Shown here: positions 46,851 to 57,995 of the stretch, one piece after another
How positions within the stretch are numbered: position 1 is the stretch's first letter
Layout of the letters: the number at the start of each line of letters is the position of its first letter
NCBI RefSeq assembly: GCF_047511655.1
Contig: NC_133395.1
Coordinates: 75,882,158 to 75,946,157 of the forward strand
DNA length: 64,000 bases
Direction: 5' to 3'
Source: Castor canadensis
Lineage: Eukaryota; Chordata; Mammalia; Rodentia; Castoridae
Position numbers and translations under genes: made by a program
The notes under the pieces: generated by a model
Told to the model about the DNA's origin: nothing
Database searches by the model: none
The model's input: only the letters and a program-made list of their open reading frames with translations

Positions 46851-47124
46851 CAGTTACTAGGCTTATTATCCTAAGAAAATAACATGTAAGTTATTTAGCA
46901 TATCTTCTGGTACCTTAATAAGCATTCAGCAAGTAAAGATCCTTTCAAGTTGGAAAGGTCTTACATGGTGTCCTAAGTCTGATCTGGTCTATATCAAGCA
47001 AGTAATTTTCTGACTGTCTGCAAACATACTTATTGGGATTAGAAACTCTTTTCCTCATAAACTAGACTGTTTCTTTTATTTCCAATTTTGAGGAGTCATC
47101 GTCCCAGGTATGCCTTGAAGTACT

Positions 47125-47140
47125 AAGATTAGTCTGTACA
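47125..47140. repeat. Left target-site duplication of L1 copy 1
   Basis: AAGATTAGTCTGTACA is repeated exactly at 49483-49498 after the A tail. A 16-base perfect duplication is typical of L1 integration and fixes both ends of the insertion. Confidence 0.9.
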
Positions 47141-47143
47141 GAA

Positions 47144-48997
47144 AAGGATGCCCGCTATCTCCACTCCTATTCAACATGGTACTGGAATTCCTAGCCAGAG
47201 CAATTAGGCAAGACGAAGGAATAAAAGGAATACAAATAGGTAAAAAAAACTGTCAAAATATCCCTATTTGCAGATGACATGATCCTATACCTTAAAGACC
47301 CAAAAAACTCTACTCAGAAGCTTCTGGACATCATCAATAGCTATAGCAAGGTAGCAGGATATAAAATCAACATAGAAAAATCATTAGCATTTCTATACAC
47401 TAACAATGAGCAAACTGAAAAAGAATGTATGAAAACAATTCCATTTACAATAGCCTCAAAAAAAATCAAATACCTAGGTGTAAACCTAACAAAAGATGTG
47501 AAAGACCTCTACAAGGAAAACTATAAACTTCTGAAGAAAGAGATTGAGGAAGACTATAGAAAGTGAAGAGATCTCCCATGCTCATGGATTGATAGAATCA
47601 ACACAGTAAAAATGTCTATACTCCCAAAAGTAATCTACATGTTTAATGCAATTCCCATCAAAATTCCAATGACATTCATTAAAGAGATTGAAAAATCTAC
47701 TGTGAAATTTATATGCAAACACAAGAGGCCACGAATAGCCAAGGCAATACTCAGTCAAAAGAACAGTGCTGGAGGTATCACAATACCTGACTTCAAACTA
47801 TATTACAAAGCAATAACAATAAAAACAGCATGGTATTGGCACAAAAACAGACATGAAGACCAGTGGAACAGAACAGAGGACCCAGATATGAAGCCAGACA
47901 ACTATAACCAACTTGTCTTTGACAAAGGAGCTAAAACTATACGATGGAGAAATAGCAGCCTCTTCAACAAAAACTTCTGGGAAAACTGGTTAGCAGTCTG
48001 CAAAAAACTGAAACTAGATCCATGTATATCACCCTATACCAAGATTAACTCAAAATGGATCAAGGATCTTAATATCAGACCACAAACTCTTAAGTTGATA
48101 CAGGAAAGAGTAGGAAATACTCTGGAGTTAGTAGGTATAGGCAAGAACTTTCTCAACGGAACCCCAGCAGCACAACAACTAAGAGATAGCATAGATAAAT
48201 GGGACCTCATAAAACTAAAAAGCTTCTGTTCATCAAAAGAAATGGTCTCTAAACTGAAGAGAACACCCACAGAGTGGGAGAAAATATTTGCCAGCTACAT
48301 ATCAGACGAAGGACTGATAACCAGAATATATAGGGAACTTAAAAAACTAAATTCTCCCAAAACTAATGAACCAATAAAGAAATGGGCAAGTGAACTAAAC
48401 AGAACTTTCTCAAAAGAAGAAATTCAAATGGCCAAAAAACACATGAAAAAATGCTCACCATCTCTAGCAATAAAGGAAATGCAAATTAAAACCACGCTAA
48501 GATTCCACCTCACCCCTGTTAGAATAGCCATCATCAGCAACACCACCAACAACAGGTGTTGGCGAGGATGCGGGGAAAAAGGAACCCTCTTACACTGTTG
48601 GTGGGAATGTAAACTAGTACAACCACTCTGGAAAAAAATTTGGAGGCTACTCAAAAAGCTAGACATTGAGCTACCATTTGATCCAGCAATACCACTCTTG
48701 GGGATATACCCAAAAGACTGTGACACAGGTTACTCCAGAGGCACCTGCACACCCATGTTTATTGCGGCACTATTCACAATAGCCAAGTTATGGAAACAGC
48801 CAAGATGCCCCAGCACTGACGAATGGATTAAGAAAATGTGGTATCTATACACAATGGAATTTTATGCAGCCATGAAGAAGAACGAAATGTTATCATTCGC
48901 TGGTAAATGGATGGAATTGGAGAACATCATTCTGAGTGAGGTTATCCTGGCCCAAAAGACCAAAAATCGTATGTTCTCCCTCATATGTGGACATTAG
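47144..48997 (+). pseudogene. L1 ORF2 3' part, two lesions
   Basis: In a full L1 this protein supplies endonuclease and reverse transcriptase. Only the RT end and C-terminal domain remain. An RT motif of the type [11 protein letters not shown] is coded near 47146-47180. An eight-A run (47242-47249) shifts the frame by one, after which the frame with FADD (47267-47278) is open. A TGA at 47564-47566 replaces an expected Trp codon. From there the frame is open to TAG at 48995-48997 (about 461 codons from the first ATG at 47612). The Cys-rich C-terminal motif C-X3-C-X7-H-X4-C is intact at about 48557-48610. It is almost identical to copy 2. No function is expected here. Confidence 0.9.
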
Positions 48998-49374
48998 ATC
49001 AAGGGCAAACACAACAATGGGGATTGGACTTTGAGCACATGATAAAAGCGAGAGCACACAAGGGAGGGGTGAGGATAGGTAAGACACCTAAAAAAATTAG
49101 CTAGCATTTGTTGCCCTTAACGCAGAGAAACTAAAGCAGATACCTTAAAAGCAACTGAGGCCAATAGGAAAAGGGGACCAGGAACTAGAGAAAAGGTGAG
49201 ATCAAAAAGAATTAACCTAGAAGGTAACACACACGCACAGGAAATTGATTTGAGTCAACTCCTTGTATAACTATCCTTATCCCAACCAGCAAAAACCCTT
49301 GTTCCTTTCTATTATAGCTTATACTCTCTCTACAACAAAATTAGAAATAAGGGCAAAATAGTTTCTGCTGGGTA

Positions 49375-49440
49375 TTGAGGGGGGAGAAGAGGGAGGGGAC
49401 AGAGTGGGTGGTAAGGGAGGGGGTGGGGCCGGGGGGGAGA
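49375..49440 (+). repeat. G-rich polypurine tract of the L1 3'UTR
   Basis: Several runs of four to seven G with A spacers occur within 65 bases. This fits the conserved polypurine tract of mammalian L1 3'UTRs and could form a G-quadruplex. The same tract occurs on the minus strand at 54420-54485 and 49560-49600. Confidence 0.75.
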
Positions 49441-49482
49441 AATGACCCAAGCCTTGTATGCACATATGAATAATAAAAAAAA

Positions 49483-49498
49483 AAGATTAGTCTGTACA
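49483..49498. repeat. Right target-site duplication of L1 copy 1
   Basis: The repeat of 47125-47140 directly follows the A tail. Confidence 0.9.
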
Positions 49499-49548
49499 CA
49501 TTCCTCAATGTGGTACCTTTCAACTCTGTCTGAAGGTAGCGCTCATGT

Positions 49549-49847
49549 CTTTTTTTTTTCTTTCCGCACCCTCCCTCTCCCCCCAACCCCCTCAATACCC
49601 AGCAGAAACTATTTTGCCCTTATCTCTAATTTTGTTGACGAGAGAGTATAGGCAATAATAGGAAGGAACAAGTGTTCCCTGGTTGAGATAAGGATAGCTA
49701 TACAGGGAGTTGACTCACATTAATTTCCTGTACATGTGTGTTGCCTTTAAGGTTAATTCTTTTTGATCCAACCTTTTCTCTAGATCCTGGTCACCTTTTC
49801 CTATTGGCCTCAGTTGCTTTTAAGGTATCTGCTTTAGTTTCTCTGCA
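49549..49847 (-). mobile_element. L1 3'UTR fragment (copy 3), tail-to-tail with copy 1
   Basis: A T run (49549-49559) leads into the minus-strand L1 3'UTR ('ccctcaatacccagcagaaa', 'gttgagataaggatagctat', 'ggcctcagttgcttttaagg'). It is more diverged than copies 1 and 2. It stops about 300 bases up, at the point where copy 2 continues with 'gttaagggcaac'. The final ~90 bases of the L1 family are missing between the polypurine tract and the A tail. Confidence 0.85.
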
Positions 49848-49953
49848 GTACTTTTTTTCCTCTTATGCTTTGCTTCTGTGGATGTTTTCCCCTCCCAACT
49901 TTTATTTATTTCATAAACTTTTTTTTTTAATCAAAATAGACAAGCTACTTTTT

Positions 49954-50003
49954 TCATGTGGTAGGCAAATACTCTACCCCTGAGCTTATACCCCCAACCA
50001 GCC
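49954..50003 (-). mobile_element. Truncated ID-like SINE
   Basis: 'gtggtaggcaaatactctac' and 'ccctgagcttatacccccaa' are the minus-strand left part of an ID unit. Confidence 0.55.
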
Positions 50004-50799
50004 ACATTCAATTTTTAATGAAAATTTCAGTTTTAGCATTCTCCTTAGTAGCAGATGAGTGTGATATAGCTCTAGACATTTCATTCATGAAAATAAAACA
50101 CATCTTCCCCTCCCCTCCACACACACTGAATTAGTCACTGAATTTTATGTTCAGATTTTAAAAATGTTTCTACTTCAGTAATACCATGTGATCTCCCATT
50201 CAAATTGAAGTCTTCATGTTGACTTGCTCATTTGGTTGAAATTTAAGCTGTATTTGGTTAACAGGTTCAGGTTGGTTGCCTGCTGACTCCTCTCCAAGGT
50301 TACATTTCTAACACAAGCTTATACACTAAAGAAAAAACTAAAAGGATGTAGTTTTTAAACACTGAAAATATGTAACAATCGTCTTTTTAGTATTGAGTCT
50401 TGGGTTTCTGTTCAGCAATTATTGTGTGGAATTTTTCCTAAGTCTCAGTGTGCCCTCTGAAAGAGTATCACTTATTTCAATACCCTATGTGTTGTTTAGG
50501 GTGATGTTGCTTCAACAGTTTGACAGACTGGCACATAACATCACACCAGAAGTTTGACTTGACTTTTCACATGCATATTTTTCCATATTTTATAATTTTT
50601 TATGGCTGCATAATATTTCACAAGTTGATATGCTATATAGTTTTTTACTTTGCCATTTTTATATGTTAAACTCATTTGTAGGTTCCTTTTGTTTGTTAGA
50701 ATTTAAGAAGAAAACATTTTTGTATGTCTTTTTTTTTCTAAGTTTCCATTGAATTAATTTCTAAGAATGGGGTCTGTCATTTAAAGAGAGAGGGTACAA

Positions 50800-50920
50800 G
50801 CCAGATGTGGTGGTGCAGGCCTGCAATTCCAGCATGTGGGAGGCTAAGACATAAGGATCTATAGTTCAAGATCAGCCTGGGTACATAGCAAGACCTTGTC
50901 TAACAGAAAGGGAGAAAAGG
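50800..50920 (+). mobile_element. B1-like SINE monomer
   Basis: 'gccagatgtggtggtgcagg', 'cctgcaattccagcatgtgg' and 'gatcagcctgggtacatagc' with a GGGAGAA-rich tail. Confidence 0.85.
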
Positions 50921-51985
50921 AGAGGGAGAGAAGGTTGTTTACAGCTAATGATGCTGATGAATGACTTGCCAAAAGGATTCACCCTGTCTAAACTCACCTT
51001 TTCCTGAAATCTGCCTACTAGGCCATCACAGTTCATTCATTCATTCAGCTTAAGGTGAGAAGGGGAAACAAGAAGCAGAAATTTAAACCTACTAGTCTTA
51101 CTACATTGTTGGTATCTCTTGTCATATATTCAATAGAGGAAGAAGATGTCAAACCTAGTATATTTCAAAATCTATTTTGAAATTATATATGAAATCCAAT
51201 GATTTCTTGATTTGAATTGACCCTAGGATATTTGCAGAAGTACAACTCTTATATAATTGTAAATATAAAAATGAAAGGTAACTATTCAGCAATTGGGTTT
51301 TAAAACACTCTGCTGAAACCTTACCCTCTTCCTCCCACCCCCTGGTCAGTTTAAGAAATTGGGGATTCTGCTATTGCATAAAATGTTTCCATTTTTTAGA
51401 CTTTTTATTTTTCAGTGTCTGCAATTGTAGCAAACTTTATTCTTTGAGATTTGGACTTACTTTGAAAGCAACAAAAATCATTCAAAACATTTTGGAGTAA
51501 AATGGTGATTAAAAACTGCATATACTATTCTAGGCTTAAAAGAAAAAAACAATTGTTATTTGTAAAATAATAAGGCATGGTTTGTATCTGGTTACTATAT
51601 GGAAAAGAGGCAATGGAGCATAAAAGAGGAGAGTTGTCCTCAGCTGGGTCTGAAAATAATTCTAAAATGTATGATTTGACTTTTTGCCCTTTCCTTGGCA
51701 GCACTGTGTATAACTGGCCCAGGGGACTCCTGTGTGTCAAAAGTTCTGGTTTTGTTATAGACTCATGATTTTATAGTCTTTGTATATGGAAACAAAGAAA
51801 ATATATGACAGTGTAATGAGGTTAGATCCCATGAAGACATTTTTACTTAGCCAAATAATGTCATAAGTCATAGTTTCAAGTGGCTTAAGATACCCTTTTT
51901 TGAAATTAGTCTGTTGCCCTAGCTTTCTCTGTGAATGTGGTCTTTGATGTTCAACTAATTAAAGAGCTTAGCCTATTGAGTCCTT
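50921..51985. other. AT-rich intron without genes
   Basis: No gene or clear repeat is supported. Overlapping 63-71 codon frames at 51525-51768 lie on opposite strands. Confidence 0.4.
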
Positions 51986-51989
51986 AACC

Positions 51990-52185
51990 AAGGCAATTTT
52001 TCCACCTTTGGAGACACTTAGCAATATCTGGCAGCATATTTCTGTTGCCATGACTTTGGTGAGGTGGGTTGGGAGTTGGGAGTGAAATACCACTGGCATC
52101 CAGTTAGAGGACAGGAGGGGTGGTCGTGTACATCCTATGATGCATGAAACGACCACCACAATGAAGAGCTATTTAATCTAAAATA
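51990..52185 (+). mobile_element. MER20-like hAT-Charlie element
   Basis: 'cacctttggagacacttagc', 'aatatctggcagcatatttc', 'ataccactggcatccagtta', 'tcctatgatgcatgaaacga' and 'ccaccacaatgaagagctat' follow the MER20 consensus in order. MER20 copies are known to have been co-opted as enhancers in mammalian uterine cells. Whether this one acts is unknown. Confidence 0.7.
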
Positions 52186-52204
52186 TTAGTCATGGTGAGA
52201 TGAA

Positions 52205-52370
52205 GAAGCCCTTTCTTAGTCTAAGATCTTGGGTTCGGGAATAGAGCTGAAGTATTCCACTTTGGCAAGATGTTTAACTTCAGTGAAGTATAACTTTCCT
52301 CGTGTGGAAAATAAGGATAGTACCTACTTTGTATAATTATACTTAGTGCAATTTTTGACACATGGTGATC
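52205..52370 (+). mobile_element. MIR relic
   Basis: 'cttgggttcgggaatagagc', 'aagatgtttaacttcagtga', 'ctcgtgtggaaaataaggat' and 'agtacctactttgtataatt' follow sense MIR. Confidence 0.6.
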
Positions 52371-53504
52371 AGTCAATAGATACTATCTTTCCTATTTTTT
52401 TTTTTTTTACCACCAAGCATGTCAAAAATTACTAGAATGATAAACTTTGGTAAAGTACTAAGATTGGGGTGAGTACTAAGATAATTTCCATCTTTTGATA
52501 AATAATACATATCCTTTGCATAATAGCTGTGATGCAGCAAGGCCAGTTAGGAGTTTTTGTGTTTCACATATTTTCTAATCAGGCTACCTTATTCACACTG
52601 AAATTATCAAAATAATAATTTAAATACTTTGACTGTGTGGGGTGATTGCAGACATTTAGAGGCTTGACCCTCTTTGAACCAGGAACTGTCAGTAAGCATG
52701 TGGACGGTAGTCCTCTTTTTAGGATTGGTTATCTCTGCCACAGTTGCTGTGTCTTGTTAGCGACCTTGTTCTGTGCATGTGTTTTCTCCTTCTGTCTAAT
52801 AGCCCCCTGATGATTTTATTGACGCACTTCAGGGAGGATGATCAGCTGGTTCAGTGTCTGCACCATGCCTTCATGAAGGACATTTAATATGCTACCACAG
52901 ATAACCACTCTCAAAAAAAACGCTGATGGTAAAGAAGAAAAACAGAAGGAAGCAATGACAGGAGGAGTTGAAGGCATTGTGATTCCGCCCTTGAGGAGTT
53001 TACAGTCTAGTTGAAATTTAACTTACATACATTTAATTAATACTCAGGATTTATAGGCCTAAATATACAACGAACTTCATATATAAGGTAGGAAGTGATT
53101 GAGCAAGGTCAGGAAAAGGACAAATCCACAATAGCCATTTTCTTGAAGCTCATTACTCCTCACATATAAATCCAAGATTAGCAACAGGATAAAGACTTAG
53201 AATTTACATGAAATGTTCATATTTATTTTTTGTTGTTTGCAATAGTCATAGAAGGTAAATTAACAGTTATGTAAAGAGCCTCCCAAGTGTATGTGGGTCA
53301 TGTATGAAAGGTCAGTTAAATTCAGCAACTAAAAATGTTGAGACTGTAAAATTATATTGGAGAATGTCAGTATGGAATTAAAAATGTTCTGCCTCCATCA
53401 GCTCTCCTGACCAGTGGAAGTAAATGTATTGGGAGACCTGACAGAGGATGAGGGGGATTCACCGGTAGTCAGGTTAGGAGGAAAATATTCCGTACTGACA
53501 TTAA
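52371..53504. other. Intron without recognised features
   Basis: I see no gene or nameable repeat, apart from a T run at 52397-52409. Confidence 0.4.
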
Positions 53505-53640
53505 ATTCTTTGAATTCTAGGAGTCTCTCTATACTCCTCAAACCACATTGCACTTACCAACTAAGCCTGTTTCTTTGACTGTAAGCATCACCTCTCTTTC
53601 ACAAGGTAGCAGAGTACCTAGCACATCATTTTCTTTCTCT
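53505..53640 (+). mobile_element. L2 3'-end relic
   Basis: 'ctcaaaccacattgcactta', 'gactgtaagcatcacctctc', 'gtagcagagtacctagcaca' fit the L2 3' end. Confidence 0.5.
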
Positions 53641-53749
53641 TCTTTTCTGCCCTAAAGAAATGTAGTTTTGATGTGGGAGCAGAAAACAAAGATAACCAAA
53701 GCGACAGGAAACAAGTATTAAAATATGGTGAATAATTAAAATACAAGTG

Positions 53750-53960
53750 TGGGGGGGCAGTGGCTCACATCTGTAATCCTATCTACTGGGGAGGCTGAGA
53801 TTGGGAGGATCAAGGTTTGAGGGCAGCCTGGCAAAAAGTTCACGAGACCCTCATCTCCAAAATAACCCAGCAAAATGGGTTGAGGTGTGTCTCAAGCAGT
53901 AGGGTACTTGCTTTGCAAGCATGAAGCCCAGAGTTCAAGCCCCAGTACCACCCAAAAAAA
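53750..53960 (+). mobile_element. B1-ID SINE
   Basis: 'gcagtggctcacatctgtaa', 'gtctcaagcagtagggtact' and 'gagttcaagccccagtacca' with a short A tail. It is nearly full length. Confidence 0.9.
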
Positions 53961-54353
53961 TACATATATTAGGAATGTTTTTCTTTATAATTTGTACAAT
54001 GAAGTCAAATTTCTATAAAGCATTTCTACTAATCATTTGCAAGTAATTAACTTAGAACTACATTAACTACTTATTCCATGGCACTGTACTTGATATGTCA
54101 CTGGTTAAAGAAAAGAGTCATTTTAATAAACCATGTTCTCTTTGTATGACACGTTCTTCCTCATCTAATGTTTTCCCCTAAAGTTTCCCTGTAATTTCTC
54201 TAGATCTAGAATTTGAAACCTTTGAGGAATAGCAGCTGAATTCAAAACAATGCCTAGTAAAGGTTAACAGAATCCACAAATAATACCTTATACTACAATA
54301 GCCTAACCTGTTGTGATCAGAATTCAGACCAAGTTTTGAGACATAGCCAAGAT

Positions 54354-54371
54354 TAAACCATTTAATATTTT
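54354..54371. repeat. Left target-site duplication of L1 copy 2
   Basis: TAAACCATTTAATATTTT matches 56158-56175 with one mismatch (A/T at position 12). This marks both ends of the insertion. Confidence 0.85.
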
Positions 54372-56157
54372 TTTTTCTTTTATTATTCATATGTGCATGC
54401 AAGGCTTGGGTCACTTCTCCCCCCTGCTCCCACCCCCTCCCTTACCATTCACTCCAACCCCTCCCTCTCCCCCCCACCCCCTCAATACCCAGCAGTAACT
54501 ATTTAGCCCTTATTTCTAATTTTGTTGTAGAGAGAGTATAAGCTAAAATAGGAAGGAACAGGGGTTTTTGCTGGTTGAGATAAGGATAGCTATACAGGGC
54601 ATTGACTCACATTGATTTCCTGTGCGTGGGTGTTACCTTCTAGGTTAATTCTGTTTGATCTAACCTTTTCTCTAGTTCCTGGTCCCCTTTTCCTATTGGC
54701 CTCAGTTGCTTTTAAGGTATCTGCTTTAGTTTCTCTGCGTTAAGGGCAACAAATGCTAGCTAGTTTTTTAGGTGTCTTACCTATCCTCACCCCTCCCTTG
54801 TGTGCTCTCGCTTTTATCATGTGCTCAAAGTCCAATCCCATTGTTGTGTTTGCCCTTGATCTAATGTCCACATATGAGGGAGAACATACGATTTTTGGTC
54901 TTTTGGGCCAGGATAACCTCACTCAGAATGATGTTCTCCAATTCCATCCATTTACCAGCGAATGATAACATTTCGTTCTTCTTCATGGCTGCATAAAATT
55001 CCATTGTGTATAGATACCACAATTTCTTAATCCATTCGTCAGTGCTGGGGCATCTTGGCTGTTTCCATAACTTGGCTATTGTGAATAGTGCCGCAATAAA
55101 CATGGGTGTGCAGGTGCCTCTGGAGTAACCTGTGTCACAATCTTTTGGGTATATCCCCAAGAGTGGTATTGCTGGATCAAATGGTAGCTCAATGTCTAGC
55201 TTTTTGAGTAGCCTCCAAATTTTTTTCCAGAGTGGTTGTACTAGTTTACATTCCCACCAACAGTGTAAGAGGGTTCCTTTTTCCCCGCATCCTCGCCAAC
55301 ACCTGTTGTTGGTGGTGTTGCTGATGATGGCTATTCTAACAGGGGTGAGGTGGAATCTTAGTGTGGTTTTAATTTGCATTTCCTTTATTGCTAGAGATGG
55401 TGAGCATTTTTTCATGTGTTTTTTGGCCATTTGAATTTCTTCTTTTGAGAAAGTTCTGTTTAGTTCACTTGCCCATTTCTTTATTGGTTCATTAGTTTTG
55501 GGAGAATTTAGTTTTTTAAGTTCCCTATATATTCTGGTTATCAGTCCTTCGTCTGATATGTAGCTGGCAAATATTTTCTCCCACTCTGTGGGTGTTCTCT
55601 TCAGTTTAGAGACCATTTCTTTTGATGAACAGAAGCTTTTTAGTTTTATGAGGTCCCATTTATCTATGCTATCTCTTAGTTGTTGTGCTGCTGGGGTTCC
55701 GTTGAGAAAGTTCTTGCCTATACCTACTAACTCCAGAGTATTTCCTACTCTTTCCTGTATCAACTTTAGAGTTTGTGGTCTGATATTAAGATCCTTGATC
55801 CATTTTGAGTTAATCTTGGTATAGGGTGATATACATGGATCTAGTTTCAGTTTTTTGCAGACTGCTAACCAGTTTTCCCAGAAGTTTTTGTTGAAGAGGC
55901 TGCTATTTCTCCATCGTATAGTTTTAGCTCCTTTGTCAAAGACAAGTTGGTTATAGTTGTCTGGCTTCATATCTGGGTCCTCTGTTCTGTTCCACTGGTC
56001 TTCATGTCTGTTTTTGTGCCAGTACCATGCTGTTTTTATTGCTACTGCTTTGTAATATAGTTTGAAGTCAGGTATTGTGATACCTCCAGCATTGTTCTTT
56101 TGACTGAGTATTGCCTTGGGTATTCGTGTCTTCCTGTGTTTCCATATAAATTTCACG
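54372..56157 (-). mobile_element. Young 5'-truncated L1 (copy 2)
   Basis: This 1.79-kb insertion lies antisense to UBL3. It starts on the minus strand at 56157 inside ORF2 and ends in the A tail seen as a T run at 54372-54376. It shows no internal frame break. Compared with copy 1, the protein differs at only a few residues over about 430. Its 3'UTR carries the same C-rich (minus-strand G-rich) tract. Confidence 0.95.
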
Positions 56158-56165
56158 TAAACCAT
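54861..56165 (-). pseudogene. L1 ORF2 C-terminal part, open frame (copy 2)
   Basis: About 430 codons are open to the family stop codon. They cover the region after the RT core and include the C-X3-C-X7-H-X4-C motif. The first three or so codons (56157-56165) come from the flank. The RT active site, endonuclease and ORF1 are absent through 5' truncation, so this is a fragment and not a working gene. The intact frame shows the insertion is recent. Confidence 0.9.
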
Positions 56166-56175
56166 TTATTATTTT
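56158..56175. repeat. Right target-site duplication of L1 copy 2
   Basis: Partner of 54354-54371 at the 5' end of the element. Confidence 0.85.
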
Positions 56176-56864
56176 ATCATCTAAAAGAATTGAAGCCCCC
56201 AAAGATAAGACGTATATGAAGAGATACATAGTCTAGCAAGTTCTTGTGTAGTTTTATGGGAAGAAATTTATGCATCTTAAGATTCAAATAATACCAAATC
56301 AAATCAATGATGTAGCCACCTGAGTAAGGGTTATAGGTTTCTTTGAGGCAACAGAAAAATTAGGTGATGCATACATTAATAATAAATAACTGTATTCTGG
56401 ATTCAGAGTCACTGTATATAGTTATTCTAGATTGTCTCCTTGAAGGCAGGGGTACCATTCTTATGAAAGAGATCTTTGGTTACTTTGAAACTTTTCTCAT
56501 ATTTTTATTATAAGTTTCTATCTGAAAAGATGCATGATTTGTTTTGATAACTTTCTGGCAGATAACACTCAAGTGCCTTGTCTGAGGTAGGGAAGACATG
56601 ATTTAGGTTCATGGCAGGCTGTCTTTCAAAGGGAGTTTTGGTAAAATGACTATGAAGGAGGAAGTAGGCTTAGCCTGCAGATTTGATTGCAGGCAGGAGT
56701 CCATCCTGTCCCACCAAAGTCTCTTGTGTCCTGAAGAAACCTTAGCAACTAAGAAACTGATCCTAGAGCGTTCATGGGAAAGTTGTCCAAAATGGAGATA
56801 ATGGAGTTGTTTTTATTAGATCTATTTTTATTCCCTGGAAAATTATGAATGCTTGGTAATTCCA

Positions 56865-57220
56865 ATTAAAAAAAAAACTTCATAATGGAAAGTTTCAAAC
56901 ATTTATAAAAGTAGAAAAGATATCCTTTTGTTTTTTGGTGGTGCTGGGGTTTGAACTCAGGGCTTTATACTTGAGAGGCAGGTGCTTTACAGCTTAAGCC
57001 ACACTACAATCTGAAAAGATGTTCTAATGGACCGCTTTGTCCTTATCACCAAGCATCAGCAATTAAGAACATATACCATTCTTATTATACCTTTTTACCG
57101 CCATCTTCTCCCATTAATTGTTTTTAATTCCATACTTTAAAACAAATTCCAGCTATCTTATTTCACCTTAAATTCTCAAATATGAATCTCTAACAAGTAA
57201 AAATATTTACAGCCACTTCT
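56865..57220 (+). mobile_element. Ancient repeat copy B, split by an ID SINE
   Basis: 'ataatggaaagtttcaaaca', 'tataaaagtagaaaagat' and, after the ID unit, 'gttctaatggaccgctttgt', 'accaagcatcagcaattaag' and 'aacaaattccagctatctta' match the order of 38100-38425. The ID insertion splits it at about 56929-57008. Confidence 0.55.
56929..57008 (-). mobile_element. ID-like SINE inside ancient repeat
   Basis: 'ggggtttgaactcagggctt', 'gaggcaggtgctttacagct' on the + strand. GAAAAGAT flanks both sides, a likely target-site duplication. Confidence 0.8.
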
Positions 57221-57721
57221 TTGTTATCACAGTAACAAGAATCAGCTGCATATAGGGTTAGACTTGCTGAATTACAAGGTAATTGATTAACATTTAAGGA
57301 CCTACAAAACAGTTTTCTAGAGTGTTGAACCACTTTACATTCCCATCAGCAATATTTGAGGATTAGTTTCACCACATCTTTGCTAACTCTTGTTATTGCC
57401 AGTCTTATTTATTACAGCCATCGTAGTGGGTTTGAGATGTTACTAATAACTAAAAATGCTGAACTTTTCTTCAGTGTACCTGCAATTTAAAATATATACT
57501 TGAATATTGATTTTGCTTGTAATTTTTAAGAAAAAGGCTTATATTTTCAGTGTTGTATTTACTAGAATCTAAGATTTACCATTTTTTATAAATTTAGTTT
57601 CTTAGATTTATAAGAATTATTGGATAATTGGGAAGATTTACCATCAGATAGTTGAAATATCTGAACAGGAAATAGAATCTATTTAATTTATAATTGCAGT
57701 TTAAAATATAAGTACAGTTTT

Positions 57722-57995
57722 TTGTCAGTATTGGGGAATTTGGTTCCAGGACCTCCACAGATACCAAAGTCTGCTAATGAGTTCTTTATATAAAGTGGCA
57801 GTGTTGTAAGTAACCTAGTACATCCTCTGTATGCTTTAAATCATTTCTAGATTACTTGTAAGATCTAATGCAGTATAAGTACTATGTAAATAGCTGATAT
57901 ACTTTATTATTTGGGGAATGATGACAAGGAAAGATTGTACAGGTACAGGTTTTTTGTTGTTTTTCCTGAATGTTTTTGATCCACAGTTGGTTCAG
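57722..57995 (+). mobile_element. MER2/Tigger-type relic
   Basis: 'ttggttccaggacctccaca', 'agataccaaagtctgctaat', 'tagattacttgtaagatcta', 'ctatgtaaatagctgatata', 'tttgatccacagttggttca' follow the MER2 order. It is the same family as 9711-9988. Confidence 0.75.

Larger units (their letters stand above)
47141..49482 (+). mobile_element. Young 5'-truncated L1 (copy 1)
   Basis: This 2.34-kb insertion starts inside the reverse-transcriptase domain of ORF2 and ends with the 3'UTR and an A tail (49473-49482 region). It is bounded by an exact 16-bp target-site duplication. The FADD active-site motif is coded at 47267-47278. The ORF2 end is at 48997 and a 3'UTR of about 485 bases follows, with a G-rich purine tract near 49375-49440. 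The insertion lies in sense orientation within UBL3 intron 1. It lacks ORF1, the endonuclease and the start of ORF2, so it cannot move by itself. Confidence 0.95.

Noticed and set aside
48034..48726. Minus-strand open frames of 78 and 100 codons, repeated at 55132-55824 on the + strand
   Set aside because: They are the antisense shadow of L1 ORF2 in both copies. Their identity between loci reflects the shared L1, not a second gene.
52790..52930. Possible exon ('gatgattttattgacgcact' region)
   Set aside because: The text is locally coding-like, but I found no frame matching UBL3 or any other protein and no convincing splice pair.
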